A stretch of 8,674 bases of DNA from an uncultured Centipeda sp. (GCA_937925565.1 CALALM010000177.1:1-8674), one strand, 5' to 3'. Positions 1 to 6,605 are shown, counted from the stretch's first letter. Numbers and translations are program-made. Notes: generated by a model from the letters alone, not told the origin.

Positions 1-3
1 CCC

Positions 4-50
4 CCTGCGGATTTTATTCGTTCAAGCGAAGCGCGTTTGGAATCCGCAGG
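4..50. repeat. 10-bp perfect inverted repeat near contig start
   Basis: CCTGCGGATT (4-13) and AATCCGCAGG (41-50) are perfect reverse complements, separated by 27 bases that contain a smaller TTCG/CGAA dyad. It lies about 65 bases downstream of the minus-strand ATPase stop, so it could be the 3' hairpin of that transcript. The large loop, the lack of a visible U-tract and the contig end just beyond leave this open. The rest of 51-116 holds nothing I recognise. Confidence 0.45.
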
Positions 51-116
51 TATTTAGGCAGATAAGTGTGCGACCGCTTGTGCAACGAGGCGTTCGCGAG
101 GGGGATGCACGACATA

Positions 117-902
117 CTACAGCCGAGGAATCACACAGACCGTACGCTGCACATTGTCGCTGTGGAAAAGGCTCAGCTTCGTCCCGTACAGCTCCTCCAG
201 ATGCGATGCCCGCACCTCGTCCACGGATTCGTAAAAATCCATATGCGTGCCGAAACAGAGCGCGACGCGGCTATTCAGGAGCAGTGCCTGCTCGGGCAGA
301 TGCGTTGTAAAGACGACACCGTAGCCCTTTGCACGCAAGCTGTCGATGGTCTGGAGGACGAGCACCTGATTGCGCACATCGAGTGCCGCCGTCGGCTCGT
401 CCATAAGGATCAGCCTCGTATTTTGAAGCAGTGCGCGCCCGATGGCGGCCAGCTGCCGCTGCCCGCCGCTGAGCTCCCTGCACTGGCGGTCGCGAATGTG
501 CGCAATGCCGAGCTCCTCGAGAATCTCATCCGTCTGCGCATAGTCCGCCTTGCTCGGCGCGGAGAACATCCCTGTGCGCACCGTCGCGCCGAAGGACACA
601 TAGTCACGCACCGTAAACGAACTCTCCGCGCTGATGATCTGCGGCACAAACGCGATCTCCCGCGCGCGCTCACGCGGCGACATCGCATAGATGTTCTGCC
701 CGTTCGTATAGATGCGTCCCTGCGTCAGCTCCTGAAATCCCATCAGGCACGCGAGGAGCGTTGACTTGCCGACACCGTTGCGCCCGAGGAGCGCGAGCAC
801 CTCACCGCCCTTGATCGAAAACGAGATATGCTCGAAGATGTACGGTGCGTCCGTGCGATAGCGGAACGAACCGTCGTCGAGCCAAAGCATTGCGCGCTCC
901 AT
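117..902 (-). CDS. FecE/MolC-like ABC transporter ATP-binding protein
   Basis: This 261-residue cytoplasmic ATPase would power import through the FecCD-type permease encoded just upstream. It has a Walker A GRNGVGKST (40-48), a Q-loop Gln (88), the signature LSGGQRQ (144-150), a Walker B LILMDEP (164-170), a D-loop and the switch His (201, in TTHLPEQ). The reading frame stays open far upstream into the permease gene. I chose the ATG at 902 because the protein then starts where the family does and the ATG shares one base with the permease stop (TGATG), which implies translational coupling. The family includes importers for siderophores, haem, B12 and, in the MolC branch, molybdate or tungstate. 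From memory, the segment after the Q-loop (SFTVRDYVSFG, then FSAPSKADY) and VVFTTHLPEQ look closer to Haemophilus MolC than to FecE or BtuD. The substrate therefore remains uncertain. The C-terminal 25 residues are poorly conserved in such proteins. Confidence 0.93.
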   Translation of the reverse strand: MERAMLWLDDGSFRYRTDAPYIFEHISFSIKGGEVLALLGRNGVGKSTLLACLMGFQELTQGRIYTNGQNIYAMSPRERAREIAFVPQIISAESSFTVRDYVSFGATVRTGMFSAPSKADYAQTDEILEELGIAHIRDRQCRELSGGQRQLAAIGRALLQNTRLILMDEPTAALDVRNQVLVLQTIDSLRAKGYGVVFTTHLPEQALLLNSRVALCFGTHMDFYESVDEVRASHLEELYGTKLSLFHSDNVQRTVCVIPRL

Positions 903-1906
903 CAGAAATACCTCCGCTGGCGATAGAGAATCCACGCAAAGAACGGTGTGCCGACAAAACCGCAGAGAATCCCGAGCGGCACCTCCGCAGAGGTCAGCGT
1001 ACGCGCGAGGAGATCGGCGAGCATCAAAAAGGACGCGGCGAGTACCGCCGTTGCGGGCAGGAGCTGCGCGTGATTGCCGCCGACCAGCATTCGTGCCAGA
1101 TGCGGCAGGATGAGACCGATCCAGCCAATCGTTCCGCTCAGGCACACCGCCGATGCTGTCAGCAGGGTTGCGAGCGCGATCACGGCAAGACGCTCGCGCT
1201 GCACATTCACGCCGAGGCTCGCCGCCTCCTGATCCGAGAGCGAAAGCACATTCATGCGCCAGCGCATCGCAAGCAGCCCCGCGAGCGTGAAGACGATGAT
1301 CGGCGTGACGTAGAGCAGATTGTCCCACGAGACCTTTGCAAGGCTGCCGAGCTGCCAGTAGACAATATCCGCCAGCTCCATATCGGGGTCGGCGAGGTAT
1401 TTCAGCAGACCGATCACCGCCGCCATAAAGCCCGACACAATGATGCCACAGAGGACGAGCACGATGCGCGAGCGGCTCTGCACGAGCTTTGGCAGCATGA
1501 GTGTCATCGTAACCGCCGCGATGCCGCCGAGAAATGCCGCGACCGCCGTGCCGCCGAGCGTCAGATGCGCGAGGATCGCAAGGCACGCGCCCACGCTCGC
1601 GCCCTGCGAGACACCGAGGAGATCCGGCGAGACGAGATCGTTGCGAAAGACGCCCTGATACGCCGCACCCGATACCGCGAGCGCAACGCCGACGAGGATG
1701 TCGCCGAGCACGCGCGGCAGACGGATCACCATGACGACGTTATACATCGACGCATCCCATGTGATCGGAAGTTCGATAAAATTCGATGCGAGAATTGCCA
1801 CCACCTGATCGAACGGGACATAGAACCGTCCCACCGAGAGTAAGAGGATGAAAAACAGCACGGCAAGTACACTTCCCGCCGTCATCATACGCGCATATTG
1901 CCCCAT
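902..1906 (-). CDS. FecCD/MolB-family ABC transporter permease
   Basis: This polytopic inner-membrane permease of 334 residues belongs to the type II (BtuC-like) importer fold and should work as a homodimer with the ATPase encoded next. Family marks are IRLPR (61-65), GAAYQGVFRNDLVSPD (80-95) followed by LLGVSQGAS, GTIGWIGLILPHLARM (258-273) and EVPLGILCGFVGTPFF (308-323). Length and the roughly ten hydrophobic segments fit the family. The frame is open to 1981, but I chose the ATG at 1906 because AAAGGGG sits just upstream and the extra 25 residues are not family-like. The gene follows a long structured leader with an intrinsic terminator, so attenuation is likely. No periplasmic or lipoprotein binding protein is encoded beside it in the window; it may lie beyond position 1 or elsewhere. 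The FRNDLVSPDLLGVS form resembles the MolB-type branch, but the cargo (molybdate or tungstate, corrinoid, iron chelate) cannot be settled by eye. Confidence 0.93.
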   Translation of the reverse strand: MGQYARMMTAGSVLAVLFFILLLSVGRFYVPFDQVVAILASNFIELPITWDASMYNVVMVIRLPRVLGDILVGVALAVSGAAYQGVFRNDLVSPDLLGVSQGASVGACLAILAHLTLGGTAVAAFLGGIAAVTMTLMLPKLVQSRSRIVLVLCGIIVSGFMAAVIGLLKYLADPDMELADIVYWQLGSLAKVSWDNLLYVTPIIVFTLAGLLAMRWRMNVLSLSDQEAASLGVNVQRERLAVIALATLLTASAVCLSGTIGWIGLILPHLARMLVGGNHAQLLPATAVLAASFLMLADLLARTLTSAEVPLGILCGFVGTPFFAWILYRQRRYF

Positions 1907-1948
1907 AACGCCCCTTTTCCGTTCTGCAAATCCCCAAACTTTCCCAAC

Positions 1949-1979
1949 AAAAAATGCCCGCCGGAAAAATCCAGCGAGC
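1949..1979 (-). terminator. Intrinsic terminator inside the leader of the FecCD gene
   Basis: Read on the minus strand, GCTCGCTGGA (1979-1970) pairs with TCCGGCGGGC (1965-1956) to form a 10-bp stem around a four-base loop, followed by ATTTTTT. Two pairs are G-U and exist only in the minus-strand RNA, which fixes the direction. It lies 43-73 bases before the permease start, not after a gene, so it is best read as an attenuator or riboswitch expression platform. Confidence 0.8.
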
Positions 1980-2172
1980 AATTACAGCGCACAAAAAGAG
2001 CGCAGTCCTCCCCATGCCGGTTTTCCTTTGCAATGCAGACAAAAGCCTGCGGGCAGGGAAGGACGTTTCCATACCTTCCCCCGTGATCTGCGAGAATCCC
2101 GCGATCAGGCCGACGCACCATAGCCTGTGCCACAGGTACGGCGGCTCGAAAAACATAAAGATATATGGAGTT
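1980..2172 (-). promoter_or_regulatory. Structured 5' leader, candidate riboswitch of unassigned class
   Basis: Between the promoter and the leader terminator the minus-strand RNA can form several stems: CCTGT/ACAGG (2136-2124), TGATC/GATCA capped by GCGGG/CUCGC (2107-2084), GGGAAGG/CCTTCCC (2080-2056) and GCAGGC/GUCUGC with a UUUU loop (2050-2035). Two of these stems use G-U pairs that would be A-C mismatches on the other strand, so the structure belongs to the minus-strand transcript. I looked for the B12 box and the core signatures of cobalamin, FMN, TPP and Moco riboswitches and did not recognise any. The stretch has no credible coding frame of its own. A protein-binding attenuator is the main alternative. 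Confidence 0.55.
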
Positions 2173-2178
2173 TATGTG

Positions 2179-2207
2179 AGTATAGCATGAGATTGACGTT
2201 TGAACAA
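2179..2207 (-). promoter_or_regulatory. Sigma-70-type promoter for the FecCD operon
   Basis: On the minus strand TTGTTC (2207-2202) and TATACT (2184-2179) are separated by 17 bases. The -10 box is near consensus and the -35 box keeps TTG. Transcription would start near 2172, giving a leader of about 265 bases before the permease start at 1906. The neighbourhood is clearly more A+T-rich than the coding DNA around it. Confidence 0.65.
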
Positions 2208-2280
2208 GTAAAAAGATTTCGACTCCGTGATCAATGTTACGGAAGAACAAGATCAAACCACTCCGCACCATGGATCACAG

Positions 2281-2311
2281 AACAAAAACCGCACGGCACA
2301 GAGCCGTGCGG
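2281..2311 (-). terminator. Intrinsic terminator of the cooS-like/ABC operon
   Basis: On the minus strand CCGCACGGC (2311-2303) pairs perfectly with GCCGTGCGG (2297-2289) around a five-base loop, followed by TTTTTGTT. It lies about 20 bases after the ATPase stop and so closes the upstream four-gene operon before the FecCD promoter begins. Confidence 0.9.
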
Positions 2312-2331
2312 TGCAAAGTTTAGGACTTTTT

Positions 2332-3105
2332 TCAGATATAGTATTCCGTCCCGTCCTTCGGTTTCATCTCGAATGCAGCGAAGATGCGGTCGCGGATGCG
2401 CAGAAAGTCTGCGCTCGTGCGGTCGCGGTGTCCATGCAGGTCAACGGGAAGGACGCAACGCACCTGTCCGGGGTTCGGCGTCATGACAACGACGCGATCG
2501 GCGAGGACAACGGCCTCGTCGATGTCGTGCGTAACGAAGATGATGGTCTTGCCCTCGTTGCGGCAGATCGCCGAGATCTCGTCCTGAAGTCCCATACGCG
2601 TGATCGCATCGAGCGCGGCGAACGGCTCGTCCATAAAGATGATGTCGGGATCGACGGCAAGGGCACGAGCGATGGCGACGCGCTGCTGCATCCCGCCCGA
2701 GAGCTCGGGTGGGTGGCTGTGGGCAAAGCGTTCGAGCCCGACGACGGCGAGATACTTCCGTGCGATTTCCGTGCGCTCTGCGGGCGGTGTGCCGAGGCTC
2801 TCAAGACCCAGCTCCACATTTTTCTCCACGGTGCGCCACGGGAGCAGCCCGTAGTTCTGAAAGATGGTGACGTTCTTGATATGCGGCGCACGCACCTCCT
2901 CGCCCGCAATGCGGATGCTGCCGCTCGTCACGCGATCAAAGCCTGCAAGTGCTGCAAGGAGCGTCGACTTGCCACAGCCCGAGGGACCGAGCAGACAGAT
3001 AAACTCGCCGCGCTCAATCGCGAGACTCACATGATGGAGGGCGTGGAACTCCGCGCCATTTTTGCGGTAGACGCGGGAAACATCCGCGATCTCAATGTAG
3101 CTCAT
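2332..3105 (-). CDS. NitT/TauT-family ABC transporter ATP-binding protein (SsuB/TauB/NrtD-like)
   Basis: This 257-residue ATPase of a type I importer for small anions such as nitrate, sulfonates or taurine-like compounds contains a Walker A GPSGCGKST (40-48), a Q-loop Gln (83, in IFQNYGLLPW), the signature LSGGMQQR (135-142), a Walker B IIFMDEP (155-161), ALDA (164-167) and the switch His (193). IFQ..GLLPW is typical of this subfamily. The frame is open much further upstream, but the ATG at 3105 fits: GGAAAGG precedes it and it overlaps the permease stop as ATGA. Regulation should follow the operon, with the terminator at 2281-2311 just downstream. The substrate cannot be read from the ATPase. 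Linkage to a CO-dehydrogenase-like gene rather than to nitrate reductase, sulfonate or thiamin genes is unusual. Confidence 0.95.
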   Translation of the reverse strand: MSYIEIADVSRVYRKNGAEFHALHHVSLAIERGEFICLLGPSGCGKSTLLAALAGFDRVTSGSIRIAGEEVRAPHIKNVTIFQNYGLLPWRTVEKNVELGLESLGTPPAERTEIARKYLAVVGLERFAHSHPPELSGGMQQRVAIARALAVDPDIIFMDEPFAALDAITRMGLQDEISAICRNEGKTIIFVTHDIDEAVVLADRVVVMTPNPGQVRCVLPVDLHGHRDRTSADFLRIRDRIFAAFEMKPKDGTEYYI

Positions 3106-3860
3106 GCCTTTCCTCCCATGCCCCAACGTCGATAGAGCCGACGCTCCGCCAGCCCCATGGCGCTGTCCAGCAGCAGCCCGAGCACGCCGATGACGAGGAT
3201 TGCCGCCATCAGGAGATCGGCACGCAGATTGTTCCGCGCGTCGATGATGAGGAATCCGAGCCCCGACTGTGCGCCGACCATCTCCCCTACGATGAGAAAG
3301 ACCCACGCTGTGCCGAGCGCGAGATGCAGCCCCGTTGCAACCTGCGGGAATACGGCGGGCAGCAGGATCTTTGTGAAAAGCTGCGGCTGCCCGATGCCGA
3401 AGTTCTGCGCAACGCGCAGGTAGACCGGCTCGATCTTCTGTACGGCGGCAATGGTCGAAAGGAGGACGGGGAAGAATGCGGCGAGGAAGATGATGGCAAT
3501 CGCAGGTGCCTCGCCAATACCGAAGAAAAGGACGATGAACGGCAGCCACGCCACGGGTGAGACGGGGCGCAGCACCTGTGCAATGGGGCTGAGATACGCC
3601 CAGACGCGGCTGTACCATCCAAGCACCAGTCCAAGCACGAGTGCGATAAGAACGGAGGAGAGGTAGCCGACGGCGAAGCGGAGGAGACTCGCGGCGATGT
3701 CGTAGGCAAGCGCGCCGCTCGCAATCAGCTCACCAAGTCCCGCAAGGGTTCTCAGCGGTGAGGGAAAAAGCGCCTCATTCCAGCCACCGACCGTGCAGAG
3801 GAGCTGCCAGAGGAGGATGGTGACGGCGGCACCGCCGAGGAGGTGACGCAGTGTCTGCAT
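3102..3860 (-). CDS. NitT/TauT-family ABC transporter permease (SsuC/NrtB-like)
   Basis: This integral membrane subunit of 252 residues has about six hydrophobic segments. The EAA loop that docks on the ATPase is visible at about 138-172 (AAVQKIEPVYLRVAQNFGIG, then ILLPAVFPQ), as is the family sequence LRPVSPVAWLPFIVLFFGIG (97-116). The motif DARNNLRADLLMAAILVIG near 207-225 also fits the SsuC/TauC type. I prefer the ATG at 3860, with AAAGGA nine bases upstream. An ATG at 3878, directly after the binding-protein stop, would add six residues but has no ribosome site. The stop overlaps the ATPase start by four bases (ATGA). Length and motifs are complete and nothing looks broken. Confidence 0.95.
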   Translation of the reverse strand: MQTLRHLLGGAAVTILLWQLLCTVGGWNEALFPSPLRTLAGLGELIASGALAYDIAASLLRFAVGYLSSVLIALVLGLVLGWYSRVWAYLSPIAQVLRPVSPVAWLPFIVLFFGIGEAPAIAIIFLAAFFPVLLSTIAAVQKIEPVYLRVAQNFGIGQPQLFTKILLPAVFPQVATGLHLALGTAWVFLIVGEMVGAQSGLGFLIIDARNNLRADLLMAAILVIGVLGLLLDSAMGLAERRLYRRWGMGGKA

Positions 3861-3878
3861 AGGCGACAGTCCTTTCAT

Positions 3879-4814
3879 TTACGGCAATAATCGCTCATCC
3901 ACAAACTCCTCGTAGGAGGGAATTCGCGTAATCAAGCCCTCTGCCCTCATACGGTACGTAAGGTCGTCATATGCGGCACGGCTGAGGACTGGGCTCTCGT
4001 AGGAGATGTAGTCGAAGGAGGCGGCGAGGACATCGGGCTGCGTCTTGAGAAAGTGCCCTGCGATCTTCGTCTGCTCCTCCGGATGCTCCGTCAAGTGCTC
4101 CGACGCATCGAGGTAGGCACGTACCGCCGCGCGGGCGAGCTCCGTGTGCTCCTCTGCAAAATCGCCGTGAAAGACGAGGGCGCAGCACGGGCTGTCCTCC
4201 CACAGCTCGTCGCTGCGTGCGAGGATGTGGCCCGTACCGAGCAGGAGCGCCTGTGCCCCGAACGGCTCGGCGACGCAGTAGCCCGCGATCTGCCCCTGCG
4301 CGAGTGCGGCGGGCATCTCTGGCGGTGTCATCTCGACAACGGTGAGATCCGCCTCGGTCATGCCGCCGCGCGTGAGCAGCTCGTCGAGGAGCAGCTTATG
4401 TGTGGACTGCTTATGTGGGATGGCAAAGACCTTGCCACGCAGCTCCTCCGACGACTGCACCGTGGGGAGTGCAACGATGATGTTACCATCCCGGTGTCCG
4501 AGGGTTGCTGCACGCACATCGATGCCCTGTTCACGAGCCTTGACGGCAAGCTCGATGAGGACGGACGCGCCGTCGACGCGTCCCGTGTTCAGCGCATCCA
4601 TCAGCTCCGGCCACGAGCCGTAGCGGATCAGCTCTAAGCGCACCGTACCGTCCGCCGTCTCCATCTCCTGCTGCGCGATGAGCGGCAGGGCATGGGTGGT
4701 CGGCAGATAGGCGATACGTACGGTGCGCGGGTCACGCTCCTCTGCCGGGCGGAATCCAACGAACGCCGCAGCACAGAGGATGAGTATGAATGCGGCGAGA
4801 ACGAGCCGCCTCAT
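3879..4814 (-). CDS. NitT/TauT-family ABC transporter substrate-binding protein (NrtA/SsuA-like)
   Basis: This 311-residue extracytoplasmic binding protein would deliver ligand to the permease encoded next. It starts MRRLVLAAFILILCAAAFVG, a typical export signal. The LILC stretch resembles a lipobox, but the residue before Cys is Leu rather than Gly, Ala or Ser, so lipid anchoring is doubtful. The mature part begins with an RIAYLPTTHALPL strand (33-45) and shows the family order: a domain-1 VDGASVL segment (80-86), KVFAIPHKQSTHK (128-140), GYCVAEPFG (178-186) and ALVFHGDFA (212-220). The frame is open to 4892, but the ATG at 4814 has GGAGGT six bases upstream and overlaps the cooS-like stop as ATGA. 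The ligand is unknown. CAVEPFG-like segments are common to nitrate, sulfonate and pyrimidine-precursor binders, so specificity is open. Coupling to the cooS-like gene suggests the ligand matters to that enzyme. Confidence 0.92.
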   Translation of the reverse strand: MRRLVLAAFILILCAAAFVGFRPAEERDPRTVRIAYLPTTHALPLIAQQEMETADGTVRLELIRYGSWPELMDALNTGRVDGASVLIELAVKAREQGIDVRAATLGHRDGNIIVALPTVQSSEELRGKVFAIPHKQSTHKLLLDELLTRGGMTEADLTVVEMTPPEMPAALAQGQIAGYCVAEPFGAQALLLGTGHILARSDELWEDSPCCALVFHGDFAEEHTELARAAVRAYLDASEHLTEHPEEQTKIAGHFLKTQPDVLAASFDYISYESPVLSRAAYDDLTYRMRAEGLITRIPSYEEFVDERLLP

Positions 4815-6433
4815 GCACCGACCTCCGCCAGTTCCTCCGCCGTCTCGGCAAGCTCCGCCGAGCTGTCCGCCGCCGCTGCAATGGGTGCACATTCCGCCCA
4901 GCCGAGTGCCGCGCGCTGTGCGTCAAGATCCGCGAGAATCTTCGCAGCGAGACGCTTCGCGTCCGTATCCACGGTCATGACCGCGCCGAGCGTCTCCTTC
5001 GTATCGCGCTTGAGGAAGTTCATGACATTCGTCGAGCCGTGAATCGGAGCCTCGACGCAGTGGTAGGAGTCGATGCCGAACAGACGGAACGCGAGCGAGG
5101 CATCCAGCCCCTTTTCGTTCGCCCACTCGGGGCTGGTGAAGGCGTATGGCATATCCTTGATTGCAACGCCCGCCTCCGCCGCCACTCCTCCGAGGATGGT
5201 CGAGGCACGCGTATTGTCCACGCACTCGCCCATGTGCCAGACGGGCGGCTGATCCTCGCCGAGGACGGAACGCAGCCCCGCGCCCGTCTTTTCGAGCGCG
5301 GACAGACTGCAATAGCCGAGCTTCAGCAGGGGGAATGAGGCGCAGCCGTTCGTAAAGATGAGAACATCGTTCTTGATGAGTTCCTCGGCGATGTCCACAA
5401 TCGCACGCTCGTAGACAACGCGCGGATTGTTGCAGCCGACCATGTTCACAATGCCGCGAATTTTCCCGGACCTCAGTGCCTCTGCAATTGCGCCAAAGCC
5501 GTTATAGCGTTCGCGCACGGACTCCGCGCTGAATCCGATCTCTGCCGTCACCTCGTATGCCGGGATAAAGACAGGGATGTCGCGCCGCGCGGCAAAGCTC
5601 TCGATGGCACGCGTCACAATCTTGCGTGCGATCTTCTCCGTGTCCTCCACATTGGAGTGGTGATGATCGTAGGCGTAGTGCTCCGCGCCCGGCAGACGCG
5701 CGGCATCGCTCGTCGTGACGACCGTCGTCTTAAAGCAGTGTGCCACATCCATAATGGACGGGAACACGTCCTGCACGTCCGCGACCCAGAGATCGAGCGC
5801 CCCCGTGCCGAGCACCAGCTCCGCGCCAACCGCGTTCGAGAGTGGAATGACCCCCTCGTAACGGTACATCGCTGCAAGGCACGAGCAGCAGATCCCGTAG
5901 AACTGGATGCCCTCCGCACCGTGCTCCTTTGCCAACCGAACAAACTCCTCCGTCTTGCCGATGCGAACGATCTCGCTGACAAGCGTCGGCAGATGCCCGT
6001 GGACGGCAATGTTGACCCAGCCCTTTTTGAGTGCGCCGACGTTGACCTTCGAGGTCGCGCGATGCCCGACACCAAAGAGCGCGTCCGTCGCGATGTTTGC
6101 CGCGACTACGCCCGTGTAGCAGAACGCCAGACCGCAGCGCAGGAACTGCTTCATCGTGCTCTGCCAGTCGCCGTCCGTGCCGCAGCCTGTACGGTGGAAC
6201 GCATCAAACACCTCGTTGTACGCGCTGATGGGAAGAATGTCGAGCTTCTCCCACACTTCCTTACGTTCGGCGGGCGCAAGTGCCGCAATGGAACGATACT
6301 CACCGGGGACGGGACGCGCAAGATCCTCAAGCAGCACGTCAGCGAGCTTGCTCGCGAGACGCCCGAGGAGGAAGGGGTAAGAGGCCGCCAGGCCGAATAC
6401 CCCGACGATGAAAAGCCCCATGAGCTTGCTCAT
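4811..6433 (-). CDS. Divergent Ni-carbon monoxide dehydrogenase catalytic subunit (CooS-like), 5'-truncated at junction
   Basis: CooS proteins interconvert CO and CO2 at a Ni-Fe-S C-cluster. In the frame from the ATG at 6433 (540 residues), C-cluster motifs are VHGH (144-147), GICCSC (180-185), VGCNNP (332-337), NGC (362-364), MGECVDNTR (401-409) and the SPEWANEK lysine (441). By memory alignment to the approximately 636-residue Carboxydothermus enzyme, the ligand Cys of VDVQC (Cys333) is Asp222 here (ADVQD). The N-terminal region with the D- and B-cluster cysteines and the AHS.HGR histidine is absent. Family-like sequence begins only near SKLADVLLEDLARPVPGEY (29-47). Residues 1 to about 28 are hydrophobic, have a different codon bias and start without a ribosome site, so they probably belong to the other genome, and the true gene ends near 6350. 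An Ala/Glu-rich tail follows 512. It may be a CODH-like protein with another reaction. I am sure of the family, not of CO oxidation. Confidence 0.85.
   Translation of the reverse strand: MSKLMGLFIVGVFGLAASYPFLLGRLASKLADVLLEDLARPVPGEYRSIAALAPAERKEVWEKLDILPISAYNEVFDAFHRTGCGTDGDWQSTMKQFLRCGLAFCYTGVVAANIATDALFGVGHRATSKVNVGALKKGWVNIAVHGHLPTLVSEIVRIGKTEEFVRLAKEHGAEGIQFYGICCSCLAAMYRYEGVIPLSNAVGAELVLGTGALDLWVADVQDVFPSIMDVAHCFKTTVVTTSDAARLPGAEHYAYDHHHSNVEDTEKIARKIVTRAIESFAARRDIPVFIPAYEVTAEIGFSAESVRERYNGFGAIAEALRSGKIRGIVNMVGCNNPRVVYERAIVDIAEELIKNDVLIFTNGCASFPLLKLGYCSLSALEKTGAGLRSVLGEDQPPVWHMGECVDNTRASTILGGVAAEAGVAIKDMPYAFTSPEWANEKGLDASLAFRLFGIDSYHCVEAPIHGSTNVMNFLKRDTKETLGAVMTVDTDAKRLAAKILADLDAQRAALGWAECAPIAAAADSSAELAETAEELAEVGA
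6342..6355. other. Probable breakpoint between two genomes
   Basis: CooS-like protein homology stops near here, in mid-gene. GC content and codon bias change, and gene direction flips beyond it. The 10-mer GAGCTTGCTC occurs here (6344-6353) and again at 6422-6431, so a short shared palindrome may have joined unrelated DNA, either during assembly or by real recombination. The exact base cannot be fixed by eye. Confidence 0.6.
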
Positions 6434-6440
6434 GGGGCTT
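6374..6440 (+). repeat. Structured unit A: GGGGT/ACCCC stem plus 12-bp hairpin
   Basis: GGGGT (6374-6378) pairs with ACCCC (6399-6403) around a GGCC/GGCC mini-stem. After GACGATGAA there is a perfect 12-bp hairpin, AAGCCCCATGAG / CTCATGGGGCTT (6413-6440), with a CTTG loop. A closely similar arrangement follows at 6451. It could act as a transcription terminator of the actinobacterial kind, although no U-run follows. A minus-strand frame runs through it, but the matching unit next door argues that structure, not coding, is conserved. Confidence 0.5.
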
Positions 6441-6450
6441 CTGACGCGTA

Positions 6451-6526
6451 GGGGTCGACAGGCCGAAGGCCTAAGCACCCCGACGGCGAGACGATGAGAA
6501 GGCCTGCGAGTTCACTCGCGGGCCTT
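6451..6526 (+). repeat. Structured unit B: second copy of the same architecture
   Basis: GGGGT (6451-6455) pairs with ACCCC around AGGCC-GAA-GGCCT. GACGATGA then precedes a 12-bp hairpin, AAGGCCTGCGAG / CTCGCGGGCCTT (6499-6526), with a TTCA loop and one T-G pair that exists as a wobble in the plus-strand RNA. Relative to unit A the hairpin arms differ in sequence while pairing is kept, and nine extra bases lie before GATGA. The plus-strand hairpin followed by TTTGCC could terminate transcription. Confidence 0.5.
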
Positions 6527-6605
6527 TGCCCGACCGTCGAGCCTCCCCATGTCGCGGGTGTTCGATCGCGCGGCCGCTCGCTTCACAGTCACACCCGACC
6601 GCCCG

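Noticed and set aside
903..1586. Upstream in-frame extension of the ATPase gene at 117-902
   Set aside because: It lies entirely over the FecCD permease in another frame, its sequence is not family-like, and the ATG at 902 gives a complete ATPase with TGATG coupling.
845..1843. Long plus-strand open frame of 332 codons
   Set aside because: It is antisense to the FecCD permease, rich in Arg, His and Glu as expected of a shadow frame, and shows no domain.
1980..2172. Cobalamin riboswitch
   Set aside because: A FecCD gene makes this tempting, but I could not find the B12 box or the conserved core on either strand.
2227..3135. Long plus-strand open frame of 302 codons
   Set aside because: It is antisense to the SsuB-like ATPase and even covers its terminator. 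The coding signal is on the minus strand.
6356..6433. Hydrophobic start MSKLMGLFIVGVFGLA as a real membrane anchor of the CooS-like protein
   Set aside because: It has no ribosome site, has a different codon bias, overlaps the repeated hairpin unit and replaces the region where cluster cysteines belong, so it is more likely junction-derived.
5657..6451. Plus-strand frame of 264 codons whose last codons (EEEGVRGRQAEYPDDEKP) look protein-like and cross the junction
   Set aside because: Most of it is antisense to the cooS-like gene. The last 33 codons have low G/C in third positions for an actinobacterium, so a real gene end is not supported.
6344..6526. tRNA pair or CRISPR array, because of the 77-base period
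   Set aside because: There is no cloverleaf, anticodon arm or T-loop consensus. The units are not identical repeats with unique spacers, and they differ by pairing-preserving changes.
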